The notes beneath the pieces are model-generated. The model did no database searches, was not told the origin of the DNA, and saw nothing but the letters and a program-made list of their open reading frames with translations. 42,133 bases of DNA from Vibrio aestuarianus (lineage in GTDB: Bacteria; Pseudomonadota; Gammaproteobacteria; Enterobacterales; Vibrionaceae): positions 1 through 42,133 of the forward strand of contig NZ_JAAZTU010000034.1 in assembly GCF_012395185.1 (NCBI RefSeq), written 5' to 3'. Shown piece by piece: positions 33,190 to 42,133 of this stretch (its first letter is position 1; each line of letters begins with the position of its first letter). Both the position numbers and the translations under genes were made by a program.

Positions 33190-35796
33190 ATGGCTCATAC
33201 TCCGCAAGCCAAGTACCGCAAAGATTATCAAGCGCCGTCACACAGCATCACAGAACTTGAACTTACCTTCGATCTCTTTGATAGCAGTACATTGGTGACA
33301 GCTGTCTCTCAAGTCCAGCAAAAGAACGAAAGCAACCAGCTACTACTTGATGGTGAAGGCCTTGAACTAAAGTCATTGAAAGTCAATGGAGTAGAGTGGC
33401 ACGATTTTCAATTGCTGGAAACTGGTTTGTTGATCTCTTCACTACCTCAACAATTTGAATTAGAGATCATCACTCAAATTAACCCTGAAGCTAACACAGC
33501 ATTAGAAGGTTTATACAAATCGGGTGGTGCGTTCTGTACCCAATGTGAAGCGGAAGGTTTTCGTCGTATTACCTATTACCTCGACCGTCCGGACGTATTG
33601 GCGAAATACACCACCACCGTAATTGCAGATAAATTACAATATCCATATTTATTAAGTAATGGTAACCGTATTGACCAAGGCGATTTGTCGGAAGGGCGTC
33701 ACTGGGTTAAATGGCAGGACCCACATCCGAAGCCAGCCTATTTATTTGCCCTTGTTGCTGGCGATTTTGACGTATTGCGTGATCAATATAAAACCAAGTC
33801 AGGTCGTGATGTCGCTCTCGAGATCTTTGTAGATAAAGGTAATTTAGATCGTGCTGGACATGCGATGACTTCTTTGATTAATTCAATGAAGTGGGATGAA
33901 GAGCGCTTTGACCTTGAATACGATTTAGACATTTACATGATCGTTGCGGTTGATTTCTTCAATATGGGGGCAATGGAAAACAAAGGCTTAAATGTTTTTA
34001 ATTCCAAATTTGTACTGGCAAACGAGAAAACGGCAACCGATACCGATTACTTAGGTATTGAAGCCGTGATTGGTCACGAGTATTTCCATAACTGGACTGG
34101 AAACCGAGTCACTTGTCGTGATTGGTTCCAGTTGAGTTTAAAAGAAGGGCTGACCGTTTTTCGTGATCAAGAGTTTTCATCCGATCTTGGTTCCCGTGCA
34201 GTGAACCGAATCAGCAATGTGCGTACCATTCGTGGGCCACAATTTGCTGAAGACGCCAGCCCTATGTCACACCCAATTCGTCCTGATAAAGTGATAGAAA
34301 TGAATAACTTCTATACTTTGACGGTTTACGAGAAGGGCAGTGAAGTTATTCGAATGATGCACACCTTATTAGGTGAAGCTGCATTCCAAAAAGGGATGAA
34401 GCTCTATTTTAAACGTCACGATGGCACGGCGGCAACTTGTGAAGATTTTGTTTCCGCGATGGAAGATGCATCAGGTGTTGATCTTGCGCAGTTCCGTTTG
34501 TGGTATAGCCAGTCAGGAACACCGATTGTTTCAGTCAGCAGTGAATACAATGCACAACAGCAAACTTATTCGTTAACCATTGAGCAAGTGACTGAAGAAA
34601 CGCATGAACAAAAAGAAAAAGCGCCACTGCATATTCCGTTTGATATAGAGTTGTATGCTAAAGATGGCGATGTGATTCCGTTACAGCGTAACGGAAAACC
34701 TATTGCCAATGTGCTTAATGTGAAGGATGCGAAGCAAACCTTCGTATTCGAGAACGTTACGGAAAAACCAGTACCTTCTTTGCTGCGTGAATTTTCTGCG
34801 CCAGTTAAGCTTGAATACGAATACAGCGATGATGAACTCACATTCCTTATGGTGAATGCACGTAATGAATTCGCCCGCTGGGATGCAGGACAAATGCTAC
34901 TGGCGAAATATATCCGTAGTAATGTACTTGGGGTTCAAGCCGGTAAAGATGTTGACCTAGCTGAATCGGTAATTGATGCATTTCGTGGTGTTTTGCTTAG
35001 TGATTCACTTGAACCAGCGTTCATTGCTGAAATGCTATCTTTACCAAGTCATAACGAAGTGTCTGGGTGGTATAAGCGTGTTGATGTTGATGCCATTGCC
35101 ACGGTACTTAAAGCAATAAAAGTCCAGTTGTCGAATGCTCTCGAAGATGAGCTTACTGCGGTATACAACAGCTTAAAACAAGCGCACTATTCCATTGATC
35201 ACCAATCGATTGGTAAAAGAGCATTGCGCAATACTTGTTTGGCGTATCTAGCTTACACCACTAAAGGTAATGATTTGGTGGTAGCGCAATACAATACGGC
35301 CAATAACATGACCGATACAATGGCGGCCATGAGTGCGGCGAACAGTGCGCAACTTGCTTGTCGTGAATCGCTAATGGCTGACTACAGCGATAAGTGGAAA
35401 CACGACGGTTTAGTCATGGATAAATGGTTTATCCTGCAAGGCACGAACCCTGCACAAAACGTGCTAGATGTAATTAAACAAACCATGGATCATGAAGCGT
35501 TCAGTCTAAAAAATCCTAATCGTATTCGTAGCTTAGTCGGCTCATTCCTGAATGCGAACCCCGTTAACTTCCATGCTAAATCTGGAGAGGGTTATCGATT
35601 TGCAGGTGAAATTCTACGTGAATTAAACAACAGTAACCCACAAGTTGCTTCGCGCCTTATCGACCCATTACTGAAATTCAGATTGTACGATGAAGAGCGT
35701 CAAGCGCTGATCAAAACAGAGCTTGAAATGCTGAAATCGATGGATGATTTAGCTCGCGATCTATTTGAGAAAGTGACAAAAGCACTTGAATCTTAA
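33190..35796 (+). CDS. pepN: Aminopeptidase N (M1 family)
   Basis: 868 residues (E. coli PepN 870). The M1 signatures are the exopeptidase motif GAMEN (about 260-264) and the zinc site HEYFHNW with H296, H300 and E319 (LSLKEGLTVFRDQEF). The N-terminal beta domain starts PQAKYRKDYQAPSHSITELELTFDL as in gammaproteobacterial PepN. The C-terminal half is the helical cap. It removes N-terminal residues from peptides in the cytoplasm, supplying free amino acids, and is the main broad aminopeptidase of enteric and vibrio cells. AAAAGGA precedes the ATG. It is separated from the upstream gene by a terminator and followed closely by a DUF2835 gene. Confidence 0.96.
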   Translation: MAHTPQAKYRKDYQAPSHSITELELTFDLFDSSTLVTAVSQVQQKNESNQLLLDGEGLELKSLKVNGVEWHDFQLLETGLLISSLPQQFELEIITQINPEANTALEGLYKSGGAFCTQCEAEGFRRITYYLDRPDVLAKYTTTVIADKLQYPYLLSNGNRIDQGDLSEGRHWVKWQDPHPKPAYLFALVAGDFDVLRDQYKTKSGRDVALEIFVDKGNLDRAGHAMTSLINSMKWDEERFDLEYDLDIYMIVAVDFFNMGAMENKGLNVFNSKFVLANEKTATDTDYLGIEAVIGHEYFHNWTGNRVTCRDWFQLSLKEGLTVFRDQEFSSDLGSRAVNRISNVRTIRGPQFAEDASPMSHPIRPDKVIEMNNFYTLTVYEKGSEVIRMMHTLLGEAAFQKGMKLYFKRHDGTAATCEDFVSAMEDASGVDLAQFRLWYSQSGTPIVSVSSEYNAQQQTYSLTIEQVTEETHEQKEKAPLHIPFDIELYAKDGDVIPLQRNGKPIANVLNVKDAKQTFVFENVTEKPVPSLLREFSAPVKLEYEYSDDELTFLMVNARNEFARWDAGQMLLAKYIRSNVLGVQAGKDVDLAESVIDAFRGVLLSDSLEPAFIAEMLSLPSHNEVSGWYKRVDVDAIATVLKAIKVQLSNALEDELTAVYNSLKQAHYSIDHQSIGKRALRNTCLAYLAYTTKGNDLVVAQYNTANNMTDTMAAMSAANSAQLACRESLMADYSDKWKHDGLVMDKWFILQGTNPAQNVLDVIKQTMDHEAFSLKNPNRIRSLVGSFLNANPVNFHAKSGEGYRFAGEILRELNNSNPQVASRLIDPLLKFRLYDEERQALIKTELEMLKSMDDLARDLFEKVTKALES

Positions 35797-35844
35797 CTAG
35801 TATGAGGCGGCAGTAATGTGTCGCCTCACTTTTCATTGAATGCT

Positions 35845-36063
35845 ATGAATCAATATTACTTCTCGTTAAACATTTCCTACCAAGCGTACTTAGCACACTA
35901 TTCTGGTGTTGCCAGTAGTGTGCAAGTGATCACTGATCAAGGTTTACGTCTACAATTACCTGCAGCTAAATTTCGTCCATTTATTAGTCAAATTGGAGTA
36001 AAAGGTCGATTTAGATTGATAACTGACCAAAATAATAAGTTTGTAAAGTTAGAAATGCTGTGA
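35845..36063 (+). CDS. DUF2835 small protein
   Basis: 72 residues from the chosen ATG. The run MNQYYFSLNISYQAYLAHYSGVASSV followed by LQLPAAKFRPFISQIGVKGRFRL is characteristic of DUF2835, short proteins of gammaproteobacteria with no known function. The family normally starts at this methionine, which is why I reject a GTG nine codons upstream at 35818. However, the GTG has a purine-rich GGCGG nearby and the ATG has only a weak site, so the start is not certain. It sits 48 bases after pepN and may be read through from it. The next gene is gdhB. Confidence 0.85.
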   Translation: MNQYYFSLNISYQAYLAHYSGVASSVQVITDQGLRLQLPAAKFRPFISQIGVKGRFRLITDQNNKFVKLEML

Positions 36064-36142
36064 CTGACTAATTTCCTAGATATTTAAATAGGAATCTCAA
36101 TCACATTCTCAAACATTTCACCTCAGACCACCTTCAAAATCA

Positions 36143-36172
36143 TTAACTATTTATCAATAAAACTTTTACAAT
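36143..36172 (+). promoter_or_regulatory. Candidate gdhB promoter
   Basis: TTAACT (36143-36148), an 18-nt spacer, then TACAAT (36167-36172), 73 bases before the gdhB start. It is the best sigma-70-like pair in this spacer but has a weak -35. Confidence 0.3.
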
Positions 36173-36191
36173 ATAGCCATGCACTGCACAG

Positions 36192-36210
36192 TGTAAGCGC
36201 TATGCTTACA
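36192..36210 (+). promoter_or_regulatory. Inverted repeat upstream of gdhB, candidate operator
   Basis: TGTAAGCGCTATGCTTACA: perfect 7-base arms around a 5-base centre, 35 bases before the gdhB start codon and just downstream of the candidate -10. It resembles a dimeric-regulator site. It is not a TyrR box, because the spacing and the sixth base of each arm differ. No regulator is assigned. Confidence 0.4.
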
Positions 36211-36245
36211 TCATCCCTACAAAAATAATAATCTTGGAGTCTGCC

Positions 36246-39200
36246 ATGACTGCGCGTGAAACTTTAGTGCCAGTTTTACTTGAAAAAGTGTATCAACTGA
36301 TTCAAGACAAACTCGACCTTGCTCATCAACCTTTAGTGACTCAACTTGCTCAACATTTGTTTAGTAATATTTCCAATGACGATCTCACAGAACGTAATGA
36401 ATCGGATCTTTATGGGGCGGTGGTTAGCCTTTGGCATCATATCAACGAAAAAAATCCAGAAGAACGTTCGGTACGTGTCTTCAACCCAACGGTAAGCCGC
36501 CAAGGTTGGCAATCAACTCATACAATTGTTGAAATTGTTATTCCAGATAGTCCGTTCCTTGTCGACTCAGTCAAAATGGCATTAAGTCGTTTAGATCTTT
36601 CATCGCATTTAATGCTTAATGGTCCCACTCAAATTGCTCGTTCAGAAAATGGTGATATTACATCGATTAACCAAGGTGAAGGGGCATTGCAGTCACTTTT
36701 CCATATTGAGGTTGATCGCCTGAGTAGCAAAGAGACAATGACAGTGTTGAAAAATGAGTTACTGAGTATCTTAAGTGATACCAGTTTAGTGGTGCAAGAT
36801 TGGCGACCAATGGTTGAAAAGCTAGATCAAGTCATTGCTCAGCTCGAAACCCAAAAAGAATTTATCCCAGTGGAAAGCGATCGTTATGAAGAGACGATAA
36901 AGTTTTTGCGTTGGCTTGGTAACCATAACTTTACCTTTATGGGCTACAAAGAGTTTGATTTGGTTTCCATTGAAGGGGACACCGAGTTAAGACCTACACC
37001 CGACCAAGGCTTGGGATTATTTGCGGATGCTAAGCGAGTTCGCAGTGTTAAATTATCTGATTTCCCGGATTCAGCGCGCCTTGAGGCAAAAAAGCCATTT
37101 TTGCTTATTGTGACAAAAGGCAACACTCAGTCTCGTATTCATCGCCCAGCTTATACCGATTACATCGGCATTAAGAAGTTTGATAAATCGGGAAAAGTGA
37201 TTGGTGAACACCGCTTTAGTGGTTTGTATACTTCTGCGGTGTATAACCAGAGTGTAGAAACGATCCCGCTTATTCGTGAAAAAGTTGAACGTATTTTAAA
37301 ATCCAGCCGTTATCGTGAAGGTTCTTACTCATACAAAGCGCTGCAAAATATTCTAGAAAACTACCCACGTGATGAACTACTACAAGCGCGTGAAGAAGAG
37401 ATGCTTGAAGTTGGAATGGGTGTTGTACAAATGCAAGATCGGGATCTACTGCGCTTATTTGTGCGAAAAGACCCGTTTGGACGTTTCTTCAGCTGTATGG
37501 TGTATGTTACCAAAGAGCGTTACAACACAGAACTTCGTCGTCAAACTCAAAGAATTTTCCAACAATATTTTGGTTGTGAACAAGAAGTCGAATTCACTAC
37601 GTATTTTTCTGAAAGCCCACTTGCGAGAACACATTACATTGTTCGTGTTGATAACAACAACATGGATGTCGATGTTAAAACAGTAGAGCAAAATTTAATG
37701 GAAGCATCATCAACTTGGGACGACCGCTTGTCTGACGCGATAGTGTCTAATTTTGGCGAAAGTAAAGGTTTGCCATTATCAAAAGACTACATGCGTGCAT
37801 TCCCTCGTTCGTATAAAGAAGACATGATGCCCGGTTCCGCTGTCGATGATATTCAAAGACTCGAAGCGCTAAATGAAGAGAACAAACTGGGCATGTTGTT
37901 TTATCGACCTCAAGAAGAGGCGGTAGATTCCAAAGCGGTTCGCTTGAAACTGTATCACCGAGATCAACCGATCCATCTATCTGATGTGATGCCCATGCTT
38001 GAAAACTTGGGGTTAAGAGTGATTGGTGAGTCACCTTATGAAGTGCGAAAACTCAATGGCCAAACGTATTGGATCCTTGATTTTTCTATGCTGCATAAAA
38101 GCGAGAAAAGTGTCGATCTTCGTGAGGCACGAGATCGTTTCCAACAAGCGTTTGCGGCAATTTGGGCTGGTGAATTAGAAAGTGATGGCTTCAACCGATT
38201 AGTGCTGGGTGCATCACTTACTGGTCGTGAAGTGTCTATTCTTAGAGCTTACGCTCGTTATATGCGCCAAGTGGGTTTCCCATTCAGTCAGCAATATATT
38301 GAAGATACGCTTAGCCATTATCCTGATGTAGCAAAAGGGCTGGTGGAGCTGTTCTTAAAACGTTTTGATCCTAAACATAAAGGCGCTCAAAAAGGTCAAA
38401 CCGATCTTATCAATACCATCACAGAAGAGTTAGATCGTGTTGATAGTTTGGATGATGATCGTATTATTCGTCGTTATATGGAAATGATCACGGCAACCAT
38501 TCGTACTAACTACTTCCAATTGGATAAAAATAAACAGATCAAACCTTGGTTGTCGTTAAAAATGAAACCAAGTGAAATTTCTGAAATTCCAGCACCAGTA
38601 CCAGCTTTTGAAATCTTCGTTTATGCACCTGATATCGAGGGTGTACATCTACGTGGTGGTAAGGTCGCGCGTGGTGGTCTACGTTGGTCTGACCGTCAAG
38701 AAGATTTCCGTACAGAAATTTTGGGCCTAGTTAAAGCACAGCAAGTGAAAAACACCGTTATCGTACCAGTTGGTGCAAAAGGTGGCTTTGTGTGTAAGAA
38801 ACAACATATGTTTACGACACGTGATGAGATTTTTGCAGAAGGCCAGCGCTGCTATAAACGCTTCATTCGTGCATTGCTTGATGTATCAGACAACATTATT
38901 GAAGGTGAAGTTATACCGCCCAAAAATGTGGTTCGCCACGATGACGATGATCCGTATTTGGTTGTCGCAGCAGACAAAGGTACTGCAACATTCTCAGATC
39001 TTGCCAACTCAGTATCGGCTGAATATAACTTCTGGTTAGGTGATGCTTTTGCCTCTGGTGGTTCAAATGGCTACGATCATAAGGCGATGGGGATCACCGC
39101 AAAAGGTGGTTGGGAATCCGTCAAACGCCATTTCCGTGAAATGGGCATTGATTGTCAAACCACCGATTTCACTGCGATTGGTATTGGTGATATGGCCGGT

Positions 39201-41087
39201 GATGTGTTTGGTAATGGCATGCTGTTATCCAAACATATTCGTATGCAGGCCGCATTTAACCATTTACACATCTTCATTGACCCAACGCCTGACTCAGCGA
39301 AAAGCTGGGAAGAGCGTAATCGACTATTTAATTTACCGCGCTCTAGTTGGGAAGATTACAACCCAAAATTGATTTCAAAAGGTGGTGGTATATTTTCTCG
39401 CAAAGCGAAATCAATCACGCTAACGTCTGAAATTCAGAAAATGTTGGGCACGAAGAAAGCGACAGTAGCACCAAATGATCTGATTAAATTGATCTTAAAA
39501 ATGGAAGTCGATCTTCTTTGGAACGGTGGGATCGGTACTTACGTTAAGTCATCAAAAGAAACACATAGTGATGTGGGTGATCGCGCAAATGACGCATTGC
39601 GTATTGATGGTCGAGAGCTACGAGCCAAAGTGATTGGCGAAGGTGGTAATTTAGGTATGACTCAGCTTGGCCGAATCGAATACGCTTTGGCTGGTGGTCG
39701 TGTGAATACCGACTTTGTTGATAACGTCGGTGGTGTTGATTGTTCAGACAATGAAGTCAATATTAAGATCTTCCTTAATGGCTTAGTCGCAAACGGTGAT
39801 CTCACCGTTAAGCAACGCAATCAGATCTTAGAATCGATGGAAGATGAAGTCGGTGAGATTGTTCTTGATGATGCATACGACCAGTCAGAGTCTATTTCGG
39901 TGACAGAGCAGCAAGGCGTATCCTTGGTGAAAGAGCAAATTCGTTTTATCCATACCTTGGAAAAAGCTGGCCATCTTGATAGAGCATTGGAATATATTCC
40001 AGATGATGAAACGTTGCTTGAACGTGAAAAACAAGGTTTCGCTTTAACGCGTCCAGAGCTTTCTGTGCTGGTTGCCTACGGTAAAATGGTTTTGAAAGAG
40101 CAGTTAGCCTGTGAAGAAATTTCACACGATGAATTCCATGCCCAACAACTGATTCGCTATTTCCCGACAGAGTTACGTCGTAACTATTCGCAACACATGC
40201 AAAACCACCCATTGCGTGCAGAAATTATTGCCACCGCTTTGGCCAACCAAATGGTTAATGAAATGGGTTGTAATTTTGTCACTCGTCTTCAAGAAGAGAC
40301 TGGGGCAAATGTGGTTGATATTGCGAACGCTTATACTGCAGCCAGAGAAATTTATGGTTTAGGGCAAGTGCTAGAACAAGTTAGACAACTGGATAATAAA
40401 GCAGAGGCGAGTGCGCAATACGAAGTTATTTTCTTAGTGCGCCGAACATTGCGTCGTTTATCTCGTTGGTTATTACGTAATCGCTCTGGTAAACAATCCG
40501 TTAAAGAGCTGGTTGCTTTGTACCAAAATGATGTACACGCTGTTGCTGCAGATTTAGACACCATGCTGGTCGCAGATGAAGTAACCGAACATAACGCGAT
40601 GGCTCAAGTATGGATCGATAAAGGGATTAATGCTGAACTTGCTAATTATGTTGCTCGTTTGTCTAGCCTTTATTCAGTACTGGATATATCCACAGTGGCT
40701 CGTGAAAAAGGTAAAACAGTCGCTAAAACTGCCAAACTTTACTTTAACTTGGGCGATCGTTTGTCGTTGCATTGGTTCTTAAAACAGATCAACGGCCAAA
40801 GTGTGGATAATAACTGGCAAGCTTTAGCTCGTGCCGCATTCCGCGAAGATTTAGATTGGCAGCAACGCCAATTAACGGCTCAGGTACTCAATTGTGCCTG
40901 CAGTTCGGATGAGTTAGATGTAATCAAAGCGCTAGACGAATGGATAGTGAGTAACGAACTGTCATTAGTTCGTTGGGAGAGCATTTTAAATGAGTTTAAA
41001 GTGGGGTCTGTGCATGAATTTGCAAAATTCTCGGTGGCATTAAGGGAATTAGTACTTTTAAATTTGAATTGTGCAGCAAATGAGTAA
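36246..41087 (+). CDS. gdhB: NAD-specific glutamate dehydrogenase, 180-kDa class
   Basis: 1613 residues, matching the roughly 1600-residue class (Pseudomonas aeruginosa GdhB 1620). A long N-terminal part with ACT-like regulatory segments precedes the catalytic core. The core includes [41 protein letters not shown] (catalytic-site lysine region near K845), [48 protein letters not shown], and the nucleotide-binding region with [17 protein letters not shown]. It deaminates glutamate to 2-oxoglutarate and ammonia with NAD and serves in amino-acid catabolism. The ATG at 36246 has TTGGAG 8-9 nt upstream; a TTG 12 bases earlier overlaps that site and is rejected. It is probably a single-gene unit with its own terminator. 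Confidence 0.96.
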   Translation: MTARETLVPVLLEKVYQLIQDKLDLAHQPLVTQLAQHLFSNISNDDLTERNESDLYGAVVSLWHHINEKNPEERSVRVFNPTVSRQGWQSTHTIVEIVIPDSPFLVDSVKMALSRLDLSSHLMLNGPTQIARSENGDITSINQGEGALQSLFHIEVDRLSSKETMTVLKNELLSILSDTSLVVQDWRPMVEKLDQVIAQLETQKEFIPVESDRYEETIKFLRWLGNHNFTFMGYKEFDLVSIEGDTELRPTPDQGLGLFADAKRVRSVKLSDFPDSARLEAKKPFLLIVTKGNTQSRIHRPAYTDYIGIKKFDKSGKVIGEHRFSGLYTSAVYNQSVETIPLIREKVERILKSSRYREGSYSYKALQNILENYPRDELLQAREEEMLEVGMGVVQMQDRDLLRLFVRKDPFGRFFSCMVYVTKERYNTELRRQTQRIFQQYFGCEQEVEFTTYFSESPLARTHYIVRVDNNNMDVDVKTVEQNLMEASSTWDDRLSDAIVSNFGESKGLPLSKDYMRAFPRSYKEDMMPGSAVDDIQRLEALNEENKLGMLFYRPQEEAVDSKAVRLKLYHRDQPIHLSDVMPMLENLGLRVIGESPYEVRKLNGQTYWILDFSMLHKSEKSVDLREARDRFQQAFAAIWAGELESDGFNRLVLGASLTGREVSILRAYARYMRQVGFPFSQQYIEDTLSHYPDVAKGLVELFLKRFDPKHKGAQKGQTDLINTITEELDRVDSLDDDRIIRRYMEMITATIRTNYFQLDKNKQIKPWLSLKMKPSEISEIPAPVPAFEIFVYAPDIEGVHLRGGKVARGGLRWSDRQEDFRTEILGLVKAQQVKNTVIVPVGAKGGFVCKKQHMFTTRDEIFAEGQRCYKRFIRALLDVSDNIIEGEVIPPKNVVRHDDDDPYLVVAADKGTATFSDLANSVSAEYNFWLGDAFASGGSNGYDHKAMGITAKGGWESVKRHFREMGIDCQTTDFTAIGIGDMAGDVFGNGMLLSKHIRMQAAFNHLHIFIDPTPDSAKSWEERNRLFNLPRSSWEDYNPKLISKGGGIFSRKAKSITLTSEIQKMLGTKKATVAPNDLIKLILKMEVDLLWNGGIGTYVKSSKETHSDVGDRANDALRIDGRELRAKVIGEGGNLGMTQLGRIEYALAGGRVNTDFVDNVGGVDCSDNEVNIKIFLNGLVANGDLTVKQRNQILESMEDEVGEIVLDDAYDQSESISVTEQQGVSLVKEQIRFIHTLEKAGHLDRALEYIPDDETLLEREKQGFALTRPELSVLVAYGKMVLKEQLACEEISHDEFHAQQLIRYFPTELRRNYSQHMQNHPLRAEIIATALANQMVNEMGCNFVTRLQEETGANVVDIANAYTAAREIYGLGQVLEQVRQLDNKAEASAQYEVIFLVRRTLRRLSRWLLRNRSGKQSVKELVALYQNDVHAVAADLDTMLVADEVTEHNAMAQVWIDKGINAELANYVARLSSLYSVLDISTVAREKGKTVAKTAKLYFNLGDRLSLHWFLKQINGQSVDNNWQALARAAFREDLDWQQRQLTAQVLNCACSSDELDVIKALDEWIVSNELSLVRWESILNEFKVGSVHEFAKFSVALRELVLLNLNCAANE

Positions 41088-41094
41088 ATAATAA

Positions 41095-41120
41095 CGCCCC
41101 GTTTATACGGGGCTTTTTTT
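41095..41120 (+). terminator. Rho-independent terminator of gdhB
   Basis: GCCCCG / CGGGGC stem with a 6-nt loop (TTTATA), then seven T. It starts 8 bases after the stop codon; the pyrD ribosome site follows immediately. Confidence 0.93.
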
Positions 41121-41134
41121 ATTTCGGAGGCACA

Positions 41135-42133
41135 ATGCTTTACCGCTTAGCCAGGACTGGCTTTTTCCAACTTGATGCCGAAAAGGCACATGATCTTGCA
41201 ATTGAAAACTTTAAACGCTTAACAGGCACTCCTCTCGATCTCTTCTATCGCCAACACTTACCTAATCGTCCAGTAGAATGTATGGGACTGACCTTTAAAA
41301 ACCCAGTAGGGTTGGCAGCAGGTCTCGATAAAAATGGTGAATGTATCGAAGCATTTGGTGCGATGGGTTTTGGTTTTGTGGAAGTCGGTACGGTAACACC
41401 GCGTCCTCAACCAGGTAACGATAAACCACGCCTATTTCGTTTAGTGCAAGCGGAAGGCATTATTAACCGCATGGGCTTTAACAACTTAGGGGTTGATAAC
41501 CTTGTTGAGAATGTAAAGAAAGCCAAGTACGACGGAATCATTGGTATCAATATTGGTAAAAATAAAGATACGCCGATTGAAAATGGCGCAGATGATTACC
41601 TAATTTGTATGGAGAAGGTGTACCAATACGCGGGATATATTGCTGTAAATATTTCGTCTCCCAACACTCCAGGGTTAAGATCTCTTCAGTATGGTGAAGC
41701 ATTAGATGATCTGCTTGCTGTATTGAAAGCAAAACAGTCTGAACTTGCCAAGCTGCATGATAAATATGTGCCGCTAACATTGAAGATCGCACCGGATCTC
41801 AGTGATGATGAAATTAAGCAGATTTGCCAATCGTTGATCAAAAATAACATCGATGGTGTTATTGCAACTAACACCACATTAGATCGCTCGTTAGTGGAAG
41901 GAATGAAATTTGCGAACGAGGCGGGTGGGTTAAGTGGACGTCCTGTCCAATCTAGAAGTACTGAAGTGATTAAGTGCCTATACGAACAACTAGGTGACAA
42001 ACTACCTATTATTGGGGTAGGTGGTATTGACTCTTGTATCGCAGCGAAAGAAAAAATGCTAGCAGGGGCTAAACTTGTTCAGGTTTATTCTGGATTTATC
42101 TACCACGGCCCAGGTTGTTCCTTATACACATAT
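41135..42133 (+). CDS. pyrD: Dihydroorotate dehydrogenase (quinone), class 2, 3' end missing
   Basis: 333 codons are open to the last base with no stop; E. coli PyrD has 336 residues. The N-terminal membrane-associating helices ([20 protein letters not shown]) mark the quinone-linked class 2 enzyme. Catalytic S175 lies in [10 protein letters not shown], and FMN-binding parts include [32 protein letters not shown] and GVGGI. It oxidises dihydroorotate to orotate in pyrimidine synthesis, passing electrons to quinone at the inner membrane. CGGAGG lies 5 nt before the ATG. The family C-terminus after YHGPG normally continues with a hydrophobic pair and an acidic helix; here it reads CSLYTY, which is probably not genuine protein sequence. 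Confidence 0.93.
   Translation, partial: MLYRLARTGFFQLDAEKAHDLAIENFKRLTGTPLDLFYRQHLPNRPVECMGLTFKNPVGLAAGLDKNGECIEAFGAMGFGFVEVGTVTPRPQPGNDKPRLFRLVQAEGIINRMGFNNLGVDNLVENVKKAKYDGIIGINIGKNKDTPIENGADDYLICMEKVYQYAGYIAVNISSPNTPGLRSLQYGEALDDLLAVLKAKQSELAKLHDKYVPLTLKIAPDLSDDEIKQICQSLIKNNIDGVIATNTTLDRSLVEGMKFANEAGGLSGRPVQSRSTEVIKCLYEQLGDKLPIIGVGGIDSCIAAKEKMLAGAKLVQVYSGFIYHGPGCSLYTY
42115..42133 (+). other. Tn5/Nextera mosaic-end-like sequence at the window edge
   Basis: The last 19 bases, TTGTTCCTTATACACATAT, match the Tn5 mosaic end CTGTCTCTTATACACATCT at 15 of 19 positions, including an exact CTTATACACAT core. It begins where the PyrD protein departs from its family. It is most likely adapter read-through at a contig end. 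Confidence 0.6.

Noticed and set aside
35818..35844. GTG start for the DUF2835 gene
   Set aside because: Family proteins begin at MNQYYF; the nine added residues are not conserved. It is kept only as an alternative.
41135..42133. Frameshifted or pseudogene pyrD
   Set aside because: All 327 residues up to YHGPG are intact and in frame. The odd tail coincides with the window end and adapter-like bases, so truncation by assembly is the simpler reading.

Overview
The window looks like a chromosomal piece from a marine gammaproteobacterium of the Vibrionaceae (Vibrio or a close relative). The evidence is gene content and order: rlmI/acyP/tusE/yccA, the rsmF-letB-letA / msrC-proQ-prc cluster (matching E. 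coli yebU-yebT-yebS and yebR-proQ-prc), and pepN-DUF2835-gdhB-pyrD. Other support comes from a moderate to low G+C content and a giant type I-secreted RTX adhesin of the kind vibrios carry. I see no tRNA, rRNA, CRISPR array, insertion sequence or prophage. Apart from the adhesin this is mostly core genome.

Layout. 1-7035 is the 3' part of a giant adhesin gene. It starts inside near-identical 363-bp tandem repeats, continues through Ig/cadherin-like, PA14 and VWA domains, and ends in RTX repeats with a type I secretion tail. 7133-10016 carries the housekeeping group rlmI (-), acyP (+), tusE (-), yccA (-). 10237-14428 is a complete general amino-acid ABC importer, aapJ-aapQ-aapM-aapP (-), with a terminator-like hairpin after the binding-protein gene. 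14887-19154 holds a siroheme-pathway dehydrogenase/ferrochelatase with a decayed methyltransferase tail, yajQ and aroH (-), a stand-alone, active-site-degenerate PEP-synthase-like barrel divergent from aroH, and a DUF4442 hotdog protein. 19177-21463 has an unrecognised membrane protein (-) and a CvfB-type S1 protein (+). 21639-28887 (-) is rsmF plus an apparent operon of an ABC exporter, letA and letB, which is envelope lipid transport. 28980-32188 (+) is msrC, then proQ-prc. 32330-42133 (+) is a small secreted unknown, pepN, a DUF2835 protein, the 180-kDa-class NAD-glutamate dehydrogenase gdhB, and pyrD running off the end.

Themes. Amino-acid uptake (aap), peptide breakdown (pepN) and glutamate catabolism (gdhB) sit with tetrapyrrole and aromatic biosynthesis genes and envelope maintenance genes (letAB, prc, yccA). 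The most unusual items are: (i) two decayed enzyme domains kept as intact reading frames, the SUMT-like tail at 14887-15807 and the PpsA-like barrel at 17666-18556; (ii) silent-only divergence between two G+C-rich adhesin repeats; (iii) a sigma-32-like promoter in front of yccA; (iv) an ABC exporter in the letAB operon; and (v) window ends that look like assembly ends: a long repeat on the left and a 19-base stretch resembling the Tn5/Nextera mosaic end at the right edge inside pyrD.
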